64,000 nucleotides of DNA from Deinococcus gobiensis I-0 (GTDB lineage: Bacteria > Deinococcota > Deinococci > Deinococcales > Deinococcaceae): the NCBI RefSeq assembly GCF_000252445.1, contig NC_017792.1, positions 1 through 64,000 on the forward strand, written 5' to 3'. Positions 33,096 to 42,748 of the stretch are shown here, one piece after another. The translations under genes were made by a program, and so were the position numbers. The notes beneath the pieces are model-generated. The model was not told the origin of the DNA. It ran no database searches and saw only the letters and a program-made list of their open reading frames with translations. Every line of letters begins with the position of its first letter. The first letter of the stretch is position 1.

Positions 33096-34709
33096 ATGCG
33101 TATGATTCCCGCCGTCTTCCCCCGCGATTCCTCAAGTTCTGCAGAGCGCAAGGTGTTTCGACTGCTCTCCGAGCTTCCGGCCTATCCCGAGGGCATGGCG
33201 TTCCACTCCCTTGGTCTGATGCATCACCCGACAAAGCCAGTCAGCGAGCTTGATTTTGTGATCGGCACAATGGATGGCCTGCTGGTACTGGAGGTCAAGG
33301 GTGGTGCCATTGCGCAGCATGAGGGAGTGTTTTTCAGCCGTGACCGTCACGGTGTGCTACACGGCATTCAGGATCCATTCACGCAGGCGGATACAGGCAG
33401 TCATGCCCTGCGAGGTCAGCTGGACCGGCTGGTGCCACACCTGAAGGGTGAGGTGATGGTGGGCTACGCGGTGGTGTTGCCGGACACCAGTTTCGATGTT
33501 CAGTCCACGGAATGGGATTTGGATGTTGTGATTGATGTGCGGGACTGTCGGGATCCTGCTGCCTTCGCACGCGCGCTGAAGCGCGTCTACACCTTCTGGC
33601 AGGAGCGTGTGGTTCGGCGGCCAATGAACGGGCGCATGGCGGATGACATCCGTCAGGCACTTCGGCCTGAATTCGAGAGGGCTGTCTCCATTTCCGGCGT
33701 TGCTGGTGAAGTGGAGCTCCAGCAGCTGGCCTTGACTGAGGAACAGTATGGCTTCATTGACACTCTGGTCCTCAACCCGCGTGTCCTATGTACTGGTGGG
33801 GCCGGGACGGGCAAGACGTTCCTGCTGGCCGAGGCAGCCAGACGGTTCGCCGCTGCCGGCGACAGGGTGCTGGTGACGTGTCACAGCCCGCTGCTGGCCG
33901 ATCACCTCCGTTACGTCCTGAATGATGCGCTCATCAACGTCCAGCCATTCAGCCGCCTGGAGAGCCTGACATCTGCCGTGGACGTGCTGCTGGTGGATGA
34001 AGCGCAGGACATCATGACCCTTGAACACCTCGTGGACGTACTGGACGGGCACCTGAGCGGCGGTATCGAGAAGGGCCGGTGGGTGATGTTCTACGACCGT
34101 AACCTACAGGCCCATATCCACGGTCAGTTCAGTCCGGAAGCGGAATCACTCCTCAGGAATACCGGAGCGACGGTCGTCCCGCTGACCCGCAACTGCCGGA
34201 ATACCAGGGAGATTGCCACCTGGACACGCGTGCGAACCGGCGGTGACATCGGCACTGCCATGTCCGGCAGTGGCCTGCCCCCCAGGGAGCTCTATTGGGC
34301 GTCGCAGACCGAGCAGGTCGGCATGGTGGCGGACATCCTCCGGGACTGTCTACAGGACGGTGCCACGCCCTCGGAGATTGCGGTGCTTTCGTCACTCCCA
34401 TTTAGAGAATCAGTGTTCAGCCGCCTCCCGGGAACTGTCGCCGTCCGGCCGTGGGCAGAGGCGGGCCCAGGCCAGATTCGCTTTGCCACCATCGATGAAA
34501 GCAAAGGCATGGAAAGCCGCTACGTCATCGTCGGCGACCTTCAGGCGCAGCCGGGTATCACTCCTGAGCGGGTCATGGCCCGCCTCTACGTCGCCATCAC
34601 CAGGGCCCGTGCGGCGCTGTGGCTGCTGATTCGCAAGGACTACCTCGCCGAGCTGGACCAGCTCGCCTCCGACAACGTACAGGCAATCAAAAGGAGTACA
34701 GGCACATGA
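33096..34709 (+). CDS. NERD-domain SF1 (UvrD/RecB-like) helicase
   Basis: 537 residues. The N-terminal NERD nuclease-related domain has ELDFVIGTMDGLLVLEVKGG (residues about 48-67), holding the D...E-x-K active-site pattern. A superfamily 1 helicase follows: Walker A LCTGGAGTGKTFLLAEAA (about 230-247), DEAQD (about 301), the RNCRNT block, ATIDESKGMESRYVIVGD, and LYVAITRARAALWLL. NERD-helicases are frequent in phage-defence loci. The stop overlaps drmA's ATG (ATGA), so it is translated with DrmA/DrmB and is likely a core part of this system. Confidence 0.85.
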   Translation: MRMIPAVFPRDSSSSAERKVFRLLSELPAYPEGMAFHSLGLMHHPTKPVSELDFVIGTMDGLLVLEVKGGAIAQHEGVFFSRDRHGVLHGIQDPFTQADTGSHALRGQLDRLVPHLKGEVMVGYAVVLPDTSFDVQSTEWDLDVVIDVRDCRDPAAFARALKRVYTFWQERVVRRPMNGRMADDIRQALRPEFERAVSISGVAGEVELQQLALTEEQYGFIDTLVLNPRVLCTGGAGTGKTFLLAEAARRFAAAGDRVLVTCHSPLLADHLRYVLNDALINVQPFSRLESLTSAVDVLLVDEAQDIMTLEHLVDVLDGHLSGGIEKGRWVMFYDRNLQAHIHGQFSPEAESLLRNTGATVVPLTRNCRNTREIATWTRVRTGGDIGTAMSGSGLPPRELYWASQTEQVGMVADILRDCLQDGATPSEIAVLSSLPFRESVFSRLPGTVAVRPWAEAGPGQIRFATIDESKGMESRYVIVGDLQAQPGITPERVMARLYVAITRARAALWLLIRKDYLAELDQLASDNVQAIKRSTGT

Positions 34710-37700
34710 CCACATCCACCCCATTTGTCAGCGACACCCGGTTTGCTGCCGTCCAGTTCCTTGAGACCCAGCTGGTCGGCCCTGCCGACGGCCCCACAGA
34801 AGTGCTGCCGTTCCGCGAGCGTCCGGTCAATCGCTATCTCATGGGCATCCTCTTCCCTCAGGAACCCCAGGCGGAAGTGCCTGTGCATACGTACCAGGAT
34901 CTGATCGAGCCTCCAGAGGATGCGGTCGAGGATGACCTGGGTAGCAATGAGCGGGACGATACCGGTGCGCCGCAGGATCCGACCTTCCTGGCAGGGAAGT
35001 GGCAGCCATCATCCGTCGGTTTAAGTCTCTACACGGACGCACCTGAACTCACTACGTCCGTGTGGGGTGCCCTCTATGTCCGGACCCGGGGAAGTTCTGC
35101 AGAGGAGTGGCATCGGAAGGCGCTTGCGGAGGCAGATGCACCGGAAGAGGTTACCCTCCGTGTCCCGCATGCTATGCGTGGAGGCATCCAGAAGGAGAAT
35201 GTCCTTGCCGGGCATGCTCAGCTGCATGCCCTCTGGCGCCGCCTCCCGCAGGGCTGGCTGGTCACGGTTAGCCTAGTCAACCCCCGCACGCGGCTCGGGC
35301 GGCAGATTGAGATTGAGGACTGCCTGTTTCAGGTCGGCGTGTCGTGCCAGCCCTCCGGCGGAACAATCATGCCCTACCCGGAATTCCAGGCCCAGTCCCT
35401 GGATCCCGAGGAGGATGAGCTCCGTCTCCTGTTCCGGCGACACCATACCTATGGTGTAGGCCACGGCTGCGCTCCCGTCTGGGATCCTGGAGCCAACCGT
35501 GTGGCCTCGGCCTTCGTTCCGTGGAGTGAGGTCAGGCCCCTAACGCAGGACGTGCCCGGCCTCGGGCCGGACATTCTCAATATCGCCATGGTCGCGTGGG
35601 GGCAGAGACCTCGGGCAGAGATCGTGGCCAAGTACGCCGAGATGGTCGACGTCTACCGCACGTGGATCGCCGGCCTTTTGAGCAGCAACGCGGATATTCC
35701 GGAGCATCTGGAACCTGCTCGCGAGCGGCTGAGGGGGCGGCTGCAGACGGCCCTGACACGTATGGACGCCGGCGTGGCCCTGCTGCGCGACAATGACGAG
35801 GCGTGGCGTGCCTACGTGATTGCCAGTCGCGCAATGCTGATGCAGATGCATCACGTCAGCCGAGAGATGGGCGGTACCCGCCGTTCCCGTCAGGAGGCCA
35901 TCCAGGCCATGCCGAAGAGCTATGACCATGGTGCCATGCTGAAGTTCAGCTGGCGTCCCTTCCAGCTCGCTTTCATGCTGATGACCGTCACCTCGCTGAC
36001 CTCCCACAGTGACGTGTGGCGGGAGACCGTGGACCTGATCTGGTTCCCTACAGGTGGCGGGAAGACGGAAGCCTACCTGCTGGCGGCAGCGTACGTTATG
36101 GTGCTTCGCCGTCACCGTCACGGCCCGCTGGGAGGCGGCACTGCCGTTATTACGCGCTACACACTGCGCCTGCTGACAGCCCAGCAGTTCCGGCGGACCT
36201 CAACGCTGATCTGCGCGCTGGAATGGCTACGTGTGCAGGACACCACAGATCGCCTCGGGCTCGGCGATGAGTCCTTCACCGTGGGACTATGGGTGGGCGG
36301 CGATAGTACTCCCAACGAGTACGGCCAGGCCCTTGAGAAATTCCAGGAGCTGCGTGCTGAGGCGCAGCCAGCCAGTCCATTCATCCTTGATGCCTGCCCA
36401 TGGTGCGGAACAGAGATCATTCCCCGGACCTACAGCCAGGACGATGCAAGCTACGGCGTGCGCACCACTACAAGTTCTTTTGCCCTGCACTGTACCAACA
36501 GTGCATGCGACTTCCATGGGCAGCTGCCCGTGCAGGTGGTAGATGACGGGTTGTATGCGCAGCCGCCGACCTTTCTGCTCGGCACAGTTGATAAGTTCGC
36601 CATGGTGGCCTGGAAGGAGCAGGCAGGACGCTTTTTTGGCAGTGACGAGGCGTTTCCGCCGGATCTGATCATTCAGGATGAGCTCCACCTGCTGTCCGGT
36701 CCGCTGGGCACCACGGTTGGCCTGTACGAGTGTGCCCTGCAGCAGCTGCCGATGCTGCGTGGGGGCCGGCCGAAGATTATTGCCTCTACTGCCACCATCA
36801 GACGGGCCAGTGAGCAGGTGGGTGCCCTGTTCAACCGCGAGGTACAGCTGTTCCCCCCCAGCGGTCTGGATGCTGATGACTCCTTCTTCGCGCGGCGCGA
36901 TGATGACCCGGCCCGGCCCGGCCGGCTGTACGTCGGTGTCATGTCCCCCCATCAGTCCATGAAGACGGCGATGACGCAGCTTGGGGCCGCGCTGGTTGAG
37001 TTGCCCCAGGTCGTGTCTGGACTACCGGTACCGCTTCAGCAGAGCTACGCCACGCTGGTGATGTATTTCAACAGCCTCAGGGAGCTGGGCCAGGGCCGAA
37101 AGATCGCACAGGACGACATCACCAGCCGGCTGCACAGTGTCTTCAACCGCCCCTACCGTGAGATCTATACCCATGACCAAGTGGAGGAGCTCACCAGCAA
37201 CCTCGACGGCGGCGAGCTGACGGACATCCTGTCGCAGCTTGCCCGCGATCCCTCTGATGGGGACCACGTCGCAGTACTGGCGACCAGCAACATGCTCTCA
37301 GTCGGTGTCGATATCGGCCGGCTCGGCCTCATGCTGATGGCAGGCCAGCCCAAGACCTCGTCCGAGTACATCCAGGCGACCAGCCGTGTCGGACGTGATG
37401 CCCGGCGTCCTGGAATGGTCATCGTGCTGTATTCACCCGGCAAGCCACGTGACCGCTCGCATTACGAGTCCTTCCCCACATACCACGGGTCGCTGTACCG
37501 CTATGTGGAACCCACCAGCGTCACCCCCTTTGCCCTGCCGTCGCGGCTGCGCGCCCTACACGCCGTCCTGGGCATCCTGGTACGGCATACCATCCCGGGC
37601 ATGAGCGCCGAGAGTGCTGCTGTGCACTTCGACCGCACTCTGCCCCAGGTACAGGAGATCGTTGGGCGGATGCTCGAGTGGGTGATGAGGGTCGATCCTG

Positions 37701-37930
37701 CTGAGGAGCCGAAGACCAGGGAACAGCTGGAGAGGCTGGTGAGCGAGTGGCAGGAGCAGGCCACAGCGTTGAAGGCAATGGGTCGCCCACTGCAGTACGG
37801 CGCCCGGGGACGAAACATCGCCGGGATCTACCGCCCGGCGGATGACAGCAACCGCAATGGGTTGTGGCCGACCCTGCAGAACATGCGGTCGGTTGACGAG
37901 AGCAGTTCCATTCAGATCAAGACGAGGTAG
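34706..37930 (+). CDS. drmA: DrmA-like SF2 helicase (DISARM core)
   Basis: 1074 residues from ATG 34706, overlapping the previous stop. Motifs: Walker A WFPTGGGKTEAYLLAAAYVM (about 445-464), a zinc-finger-like CPWC...CTNSAC (about 565-600), Walker B IIQDELHLLSGPLGTTVGLY, motif III KIIASTATIRRAS, and motif VI SSEYIQATSRVGRDARRPGM. The long N-terminal region (about 400 residues) and the helicase order are those of DrmA. In DISARM, DrmA and DrmB form a complex that loads on incoming DNA ends. The assignment is supported by the DrmB gene directly after. Confidence 0.85.
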   Translation: MTTSTPFVSDTRFAAVQFLETQLVGPADGPTEVLPFRERPVNRYLMGILFPQEPQAEVPVHTYQDLIEPPEDAVEDDLGSNERDDTGAPQDPTFLAGKWQPSSVGLSLYTDAPELTTSVWGALYVRTRGSSAEEWHRKALAEADAPEEVTLRVPHAMRGGIQKENVLAGHAQLHALWRRLPQGWLVTVSLVNPRTRLGRQIEIEDCLFQVGVSCQPSGGTIMPYPEFQAQSLDPEEDELRLLFRRHHTYGVGHGCAPVWDPGANRVASAFVPWSEVRPLTQDVPGLGPDILNIAMVAWGQRPRAEIVAKYAEMVDVYRTWIAGLLSSNADIPEHLEPARERLRGRLQTALTRMDAGVALLRDNDEAWRAYVIASRAMLMQMHHVSREMGGTRRSRQEAIQAMPKSYDHGAMLKFSWRPFQLAFMLMTVTSLTSHSDVWRETVDLIWFPTGGGKTEAYLLAAAYVMVLRRHRHGPLGGGTAVITRYTLRLLTAQQFRRTSTLICALEWLRVQDTTDRLGLGDESFTVGLWVGGDSTPNEYGQALEKFQELRAEAQPASPFILDACPWCGTEIIPRTYSQDDASYGVRTTTSSFALHCTNSACDFHGQLPVQVVDDGLYAQPPTFLLGTVDKFAMVAWKEQAGRFFGSDEAFPPDLIIQDELHLLSGPLGTTVGLYECALQQLPMLRGGRPKIIASTATIRRASEQVGALFNREVQLFPPSGLDADDSFFARRDDDPARPGRLYVGVMSPHQSMKTAMTQLGAALVELPQVVSGLPVPLQQSYATLVMYFNSLRELGQGRKIAQDDITSRLHSVFNRPYREIYTHDQVEELTSNLDGGELTDILSQLARDPSDGDHVAVLATSNMLSVGVDIGRLGLMLMAGQPKTSSEYIQATSRVGRDARRPGMVIVLYSPGKPRDRSHYESFPTYHGSLYRYVEPTSVTPFALPSRLRALHAVLGILVRHTIPGMSAESAAVHFDRTLPQVQEIVGRMLEWVMRVDPAEEPKTREQLERLVSEWQEQATALKAMGRPLQYGARGRNIAGIYRPADDSNRNGLWPTLQNMRSVDESSSIQIKTR

Positions 37931-37934
37931 GTCC

Positions 37935-39833
37935 ATGACACGAACCCCTGACCGGAAGATCCGTAAGGCCCAGACCATCTCACCCTTTGGCGTGGGTGCC
38001 ATCTTCGACTTCAAGGATGAATCTTTCATCGGTATAGATGTCGGCCGCTGGCCGGCCAATGCGCGCCGCATAGAGAGTCCCCGCCTGAGCCAGCGTGTAG
38101 GCACGGAACTGGCTGAGGCGCCCGCTGCCGGACTGCCCTACCTGCGCTTCCCCCGCTGGCTGGTCTGCCGCAAGTGTACTCGCATGACAGAGTGGCACGG
38201 AAGTGCGGACGGTCAAGCTGAGGAGAAGGCCGTCCCACGCTGCGTCCACGCCGGCTGTAACGGCACCCTGATTCCAATTCGTTTCGTCATGGCCTGTAAG
38301 GAAGGTCACCTCTCGGACGTTCCCTGGCAGCGTTGGGTACACCTCGATAACGCTGCACCCTCTGGCCCGGACCAAGCCAATTGTGACAGCCGGGATCTGG
38401 AGTTCAAGGCACGACAGGGGGGCGGTGGGAGCTTGGCCTCGCTGTACGTGAAGTGCTGCACCTGCGGGCGTGAACGGTCCCTGGAGCGACTGATGTCCCC
38501 CGCTGGCCTCAAGGGGATCAGATGCCGGGGCGGTCAGCCGTGGTACGCCCGCGAGAACCGTGTGGAGTGCAAAGAGACCCCTGAGGTGGTCCAGCGGGGA
38601 GCAACGAACCTGTACAGCCCGATTGTCGAGAGTGCCCTCGACATCCCACCAGAGTCAAACTACGACCCGGCCAGCGCCATGGCGGCGGATATCCGTGAGC
38701 ATCAGATCTTCACAGCCATCCCGCCCCTGCTGGGTACCCACGGGGCACACCACCCACTGGTCGTACAACTGGCGGAGACAGTGGCTGAAGCGCTGGTGCC
38801 CACCCAGATTCCCGACCGTCCGGCGGCCGTTATGCGCATGAGGAATCTGGTCATCCTGGTGGCCAGCGATGAGGGCGACTCCGCTCCCCGCATCGTGGCG
38901 GATCCAGAGGAGAACCTGCTGCTTGGTGAGTGGCAGGCTCTGACCACCCGTAGTGACCGTAACCCTCACCCGCTTGACCGCTTCCAGACAGAACATACCA
39001 CCCTGCTCGAGCGCAATGTGGCGGCCCCGCCCGGCGGTGCCCTTGAAGAGCTCGACCGGCTCGTTGATCAGGTCGTGCTCGTCCGCCGTCTCCGTGAAGT
39101 TCGGGCTCTGAAGGCATTCACTCGTCTCGATGGCACCACGCCAGTCACGGTCGGCCGTCCGGGGGTTGGGCGGATCCCCAGGTATATGCCGGCCATAGAG
39201 GTATATGGCGAGGGCGTCTTCATCACCCTCAAGGAGGATGTCCTGCTGACCTGGATCAAGGCGAACGAGGGCTCGATCCTTTCTCGGGTCGGACTGCTCA
39301 GACAGCGAATGGGCAGCAGCACGCTGAATGCAGACGTCCCTGCCGTGACGGCACGCTTCCTTGTGGTTCATACCCTGGCCCATCTGCTGATCCGTCAGTT
39401 TGCTTTCGAGGCCGGGTACTCTGCGTCCTCACTTCGGGAACGCCTCTACATCGCCGAGCCTGGTCCCACCGGTCAGGGTGCCATGGCTGGCCTTCTGATC
39501 TACACCGCTGCCGGTGACCGGGGTGGTACCCTCGGCGGCCTGGTGAGGCTGGGCGAGCCCGGCCGTCTGTCCGGGACGTTCCTCAATGCACTGGCTGCCG
39601 GCCAGTGGTGCAGTTCCGACCCGGTGTGCGGGGAGAGTACCGGTCAGGGAATGCTGGGACTCAACCTCGCGGCGTGTCACGCATGTACCCTGGTGAGTGA
39701 GACCAGCTGCGTCCACCGCAACATGCTGCTTGATCGTACGCTCCTGCTCGGAAATGCCACGTTGACTGGCGGATTCTTCTCCGAGGTCCTCAGGCGCGGT
39801 ATGAAGGAATTCATGGCTGTGGAGGAGGGGTAA
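37935..39833 (+). CDS. drmB: DrmB-like DUF1998 protein (DISARM core)
   Basis: 632 residues from ATG 37935 behind GAGGTAGGT. The N-terminus has RKAQTISPFGVGAIFDFKDE and several CxxC pairs (VCRKC; CVHAGC; KCCTCGRERSLERLM) with the CKEGHLSDVPW motif. The C-terminal DUF1998 domain has TLAHLLIRQFAFEAGYSASS, LLIYTAAGDRGGTLGGLVRL, and the Cys cluster SDPVCGE...CHACTLVSETSC. This is the typical DrmB layout. It modulates and binds DrmA. The stop overlaps the next start (TAATG). Confidence 0.88.
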   Translation: MTRTPDRKIRKAQTISPFGVGAIFDFKDESFIGIDVGRWPANARRIESPRLSQRVGTELAEAPAAGLPYLRFPRWLVCRKCTRMTEWHGSADGQAEEKAVPRCVHAGCNGTLIPIRFVMACKEGHLSDVPWQRWVHLDNAAPSGPDQANCDSRDLEFKARQGGGGSLASLYVKCCTCGRERSLERLMSPAGLKGIRCRGGQPWYARENRVECKETPEVVQRGATNLYSPIVESALDIPPESNYDPASAMAADIREHQIFTAIPPLLGTHGAHHPLVVQLAETVAEALVPTQIPDRPAAVMRMRNLVILVASDEGDSAPRIVADPEENLLLGEWQALTTRSDRNPHPLDRFQTEHTTLLERNVAAPPGGALEELDRLVDQVVLVRRLREVRALKAFTRLDGTTPVTVGRPGVGRIPRYMPAIEVYGEGVFITLKEDVLLTWIKANEGSILSRVGLLRQRMGSSTLNADVPAVTARFLVVHTLAHLLIRQFAFEAGYSASSLRERLYIAEPGPTGQGAMAGLLIYTAAGDRGGTLGGLVRLGEPGRLSGTFLNALAAGQWCSSDPVCGESTGQGMLGLNLAACHACTLVSETSCVHRNMLLDRTLLLGNATLTGGFFSEVLRRGMKEFMAVEEG

Positions 39834-40954
39834 TGCGCCTGCCTGCCTACGAAGATCTTTCCAAGGAACAGGACGCGGTGCTGACGCTGCCGCTGGACGG
39901 CCGTTACCTGATTGGCGGTGCGCCTGGGACGGGCAAAACGGTCGTAGCACTGTACCGCGCCTCCAGGATGGCCCGGGAAGGCAAGTCCCTGCGCTTCCTG
40001 ATGTACTCGAAACTGCTGTCGGCGTACACGACGGCAACGGCGTCCGGCGGAGCCACTGCGCCCCTCACGGCCTCCATCTCGACCTATCACCGCTGGCTGA
40101 GCAGTCTGTATTGGAGCACCTACCGCAAACCGACACCGACCATGCCGGACAACACCTGGGCATTTGACTGGAACAACATCATTGCCCAGATGGCCGAGAA
40201 GCCACCTGCCAGAACCATGGATCATCTGCTGATTGACGAGGGGCAGGACCTGCCGTCGGAGCTCTACACTGTCACGAGCATCTTTCTCACTGAGAACATC
40301 ACGGTCTTTGCCGACGAGAACCAGCGCATTACGTCCACTCAGACGATGATGCATGAGATCCGTGCCGCAGCCGGCATCCCGCAGCACAACACGTTCACCC
40401 TGACCCAGAACTTCCGGAACACCGTGCAGATCCATAACTTGGCCTGCTGGTTCCACCGCGGCTCTCCGACTGGGCTCGCGACGCCACCAGTCCGGCGTGG
40501 CAATAGGCCCACCTTCTTGGACTCAGCAGATCTCAGCGCCCAGGTCGATTACATCCAGCGGTATGAGCAGCTCAACGCCAACCGGAGCATCGGGGTGCTC
40601 GTCCGAACGCGCTCCGAGTTGAAAAAGATCCTCCATATGTTGAACGGCCGCACCCACAACCCGGTGCATGTGTATCTCAGCAAGGAGAAGGTGATGCCTG
40701 AATTCGACCGGGATGGCATTACGATCCTATGTCACGACAGCGCCAAGGGCTTGGAGTTCGACACGGTGTTCCTGCCCGGCCTGGAGTACGTGGATGCCGC
40801 GCGCGTGGAGCAGGCAGATGTCATGATGAAGATGTACGTGCTCTGCACCCGCGCGCGGCAGGATCTCTTCCTGATGTATGCCGGGGAGACGTGCGCCCTC
40901 CGCGACGCCCTACCCGACGATCTCATCCGGAAGACAACCCTGAAAGATGACTGA
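39833..40954 (+). CDS. Compact SF1 (UvrD-like) helicase
   Basis: 373 residues, about half the size of UvrD. Walker A is YLIGGAPGTGKTVVALYRAS (residues about 26-45), Walker B HLLIDEGQDLPSELY (with DEGQD replacing DEAQD), then ITVFADENQRI, TLTQNFRNTVQIHN, LCHDSAKGLEFDTVFL and MKMYVLCTRARQDLFLMY. The 1B/2B insertions are very short. The small size suggests an ATPase that works with a partner rather than a free unwinding enzyme. It overlaps drmB by one base and the next gene by 8 bp. Confidence 0.85.
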   Translation: MRLPAYEDLSKEQDAVLTLPLDGRYLIGGAPGTGKTVVALYRASRMAREGKSLRFLMYSKLLSAYTTATASGGATAPLTASISTYHRWLSSLYWSTYRKPTPTMPDNTWAFDWNNIIAQMAEKPPARTMDHLLIDEGQDLPSELYTVTSIFLTENITVFADENQRITSTQTMMHEIRAAAGIPQHNTFTLTQNFRNTVQIHNLACWFHRGSPTGLATPPVRRGNRPTFLDSADLSAQVDYIQRYEQLNANRSIGVLVRTRSELKKILHMLNGRTHNPVHVYLSKEKVMPEFDRDGITILCHDSAKGLEFDTVFLPGLEYVDAARVEQADVMMKMYVLCTRARQDLFLMYAGETCALRDALPDDLIRKTTLKDD

Positions 40955-42677
40955 ACACGTGCCGATGACCAACCTGTCTGCCACCTACGTGGTGCTCAAT
41001 CGCCACAATCTGCCGCCTGTGGCATCCACCCGACTGATCCGGCCCCGCTTAGCGTACGTGAAGTACTACCCGGATATCCTCGATCTGCGCCCCGACGTCA
41101 TCCCGCTATTCGACGGCCCACCCGGGACGGAGGTCACCGACTACTGCAGGCGCGAGGGTCAGGGAAGCTTCCCCGTACTGCTTGAACTTGGCAGTGACGC
41201 CGTGACCGATATGGAACGCGACTTGGGCGGCACGCAGCGGCTGATCCCGGCTGCCCACATCACGCGGATCCATGTACGCAGCCCTGAAGAGCTTACGGAG
41301 CTCCGGGCCCACGAGTACGAGAACGCCAGCATGACGGACTACACTATTCAGGTCAGTCCACACCTTTTCCCCGAGGACGGGCCTGGCCTGGACGAGATCG
41401 TGGTGCGGCTCGGGCATCTGCCTCCCGCGCCAGAGGACAGGGCGGAGCGCATCGCCGCAGCAAACCGTATGACCGGTGGGCTGCTTGCGGTCGCGTCCCA
41501 CGGCCCTGACGAGGCCGGCGAGGTGGAGGCCCTGTTCCGTCGCGGCCTCCAAGGAGAGCGTGGCGACGTTACAGATCTGACATTTATCGTTCAGGCATTG
41601 CTCGACGGGAATCAGGACAGCACCGATGCGCGGCTGCTGAATGTGGTGGCCACCGTGCTGGTCCACCTCCCGGTCAGCGAGCAGCCGGCCATGGATGACC
41701 TGTTGCTGCAGTACCGGAATCTGTACCTGCAGCGCTACCCGGATGATGTGAAGGGCCTGCGGATCATCGAGCGGGCAGAGCACGTGATGGTCTCGCAGCA
41801 GTTCAGGCCCGGCAATGACGCCGCTGCACCTGTCGCGTTCGCTCTGCTCCTACACGTAATGCGGCAGCGGCTGGCAGATCTCACCCAGGACAACCGGAGC
41901 CTGATGCCCTTCTTCGAGAATGGCCTGCCTGGCCGAACGACCGTCAACATCGCGCGCTTCCTGACGGGTCTCCGTCTCGGCCGGCAGCGGATGGATACCC
42001 TGGATCGACCAGCCCCGCTGGATGCCTGGGCCGCGGCTGAGGAAGCCCTCGCGGTGCCGCAGCGGCCTGCCCGCCTCCTGTCCCTGCTGGAACCCTTCAA
42101 GAGAAAAGATGTGGATGGTGGGAATCAGGATATCCGCAATCATCAGGACATCGCAGGTTTCACCGGAGCCGTGGACGGCACAGTGGCGCCAGAGACAGTG
42201 TCGGGTGATCAGTTGCCTGCTCCAGATGTGGCAGATGTCTCCCGTGAGAAACCGCTGCCAGAGGCAGTCAGTCTTGAGGGCACGCCTGGGTCTGAGCGGA
42301 CCGACCTGACCAGCCTAGCCGTTCCCATCTGTCTCCTGAGGGGGTGGCATGACCTCATCATTACGACGGTCACTACGGCTGCCCCAATACAGGTCACTCC
42401 TGAACGGGCAGGCCGCGTATCTCTGCGGCTGACCGGGCAGGTCGAGGTGACACGGAGTGTTGAGCAGGCTGATGAGCTGCTGCGGCGTCTTGATATGGAG
42501 CCGCTCACTCCTGGCGAACTCGCCCAGGTCAGGGGCACTTCCACGGAACCCGGAGTTCCGAAAAAAGCGAAGCGCACCCGCAAGGCCGCCACTGGAACAG
42601 CCCGGAAACGGGGCCGCAAGCCAGCAGTCGCGCCTGAGGACGGAGAGACGCCTGCACACGAGCTGTCCCTGGACTGA
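40947..42677 (+). CDS. Unknown 576-residue protein with an AT-hook-like basic tail
   Basis: It starts inside the previous gene (ATG 40947), so it belongs to the same operon. The first 410 residues look like one or two folded domains with no motif I can name (for example LAYVKYYPDILDLRPDVIPL, HLPVSEQPAMDDLLLQYRNL). Residues 410-470 are low complexity. The end has an acidic stretch, then KKAKRTRKAATGTARKRGRK, similar to AT-hook and nucleoid-type tails. It could recognise DNA for the DrmAB complex, taking the place of the PLD or methylase subunits of classical DISARM. That is inference. Confidence 0.6.
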   Translation: MTEHVPMTNLSATYVVLNRHNLPPVASTRLIRPRLAYVKYYPDILDLRPDVIPLFDGPPGTEVTDYCRREGQGSFPVLLELGSDAVTDMERDLGGTQRLIPAAHITRIHVRSPEELTELRAHEYENASMTDYTIQVSPHLFPEDGPGLDEIVVRLGHLPPAPEDRAERIAAANRMTGGLLAVASHGPDEAGEVEALFRRGLQGERGDVTDLTFIVQALLDGNQDSTDARLLNVVATVLVHLPVSEQPAMDDLLLQYRNLYLQRYPDDVKGLRIIERAEHVMVSQQFRPGNDAAAPVAFALLLHVMRQRLADLTQDNRSLMPFFENGLPGRTTVNIARFLTGLRLGRQRMDTLDRPAPLDAWAAAEEALAVPQRPARLLSLLEPFKRKDVDGGNQDIRNHQDIAGFTGAVDGTVAPETVSGDQLPAPDVADVSREKPLPEAVSLEGTPGSERTDLTSLAVPICLLRGWHDLIITTVTTAAPIQVTPERAGRVSLRLTGQVEVTRSVEQADELLRRLDMEPLTPGELAQVRGTSTEPGVPKKAKRTRKAATGTARKRGRKPAVAPEDGETPAHELSLD

Positions 42678-42748
42678 GAGGGCGGGGCATTCCGGCCCAG
42701 ACTGCCCCTGCCGGAAGCAGGTGGCAGCCTGTGGCCTATCATGGAGTG

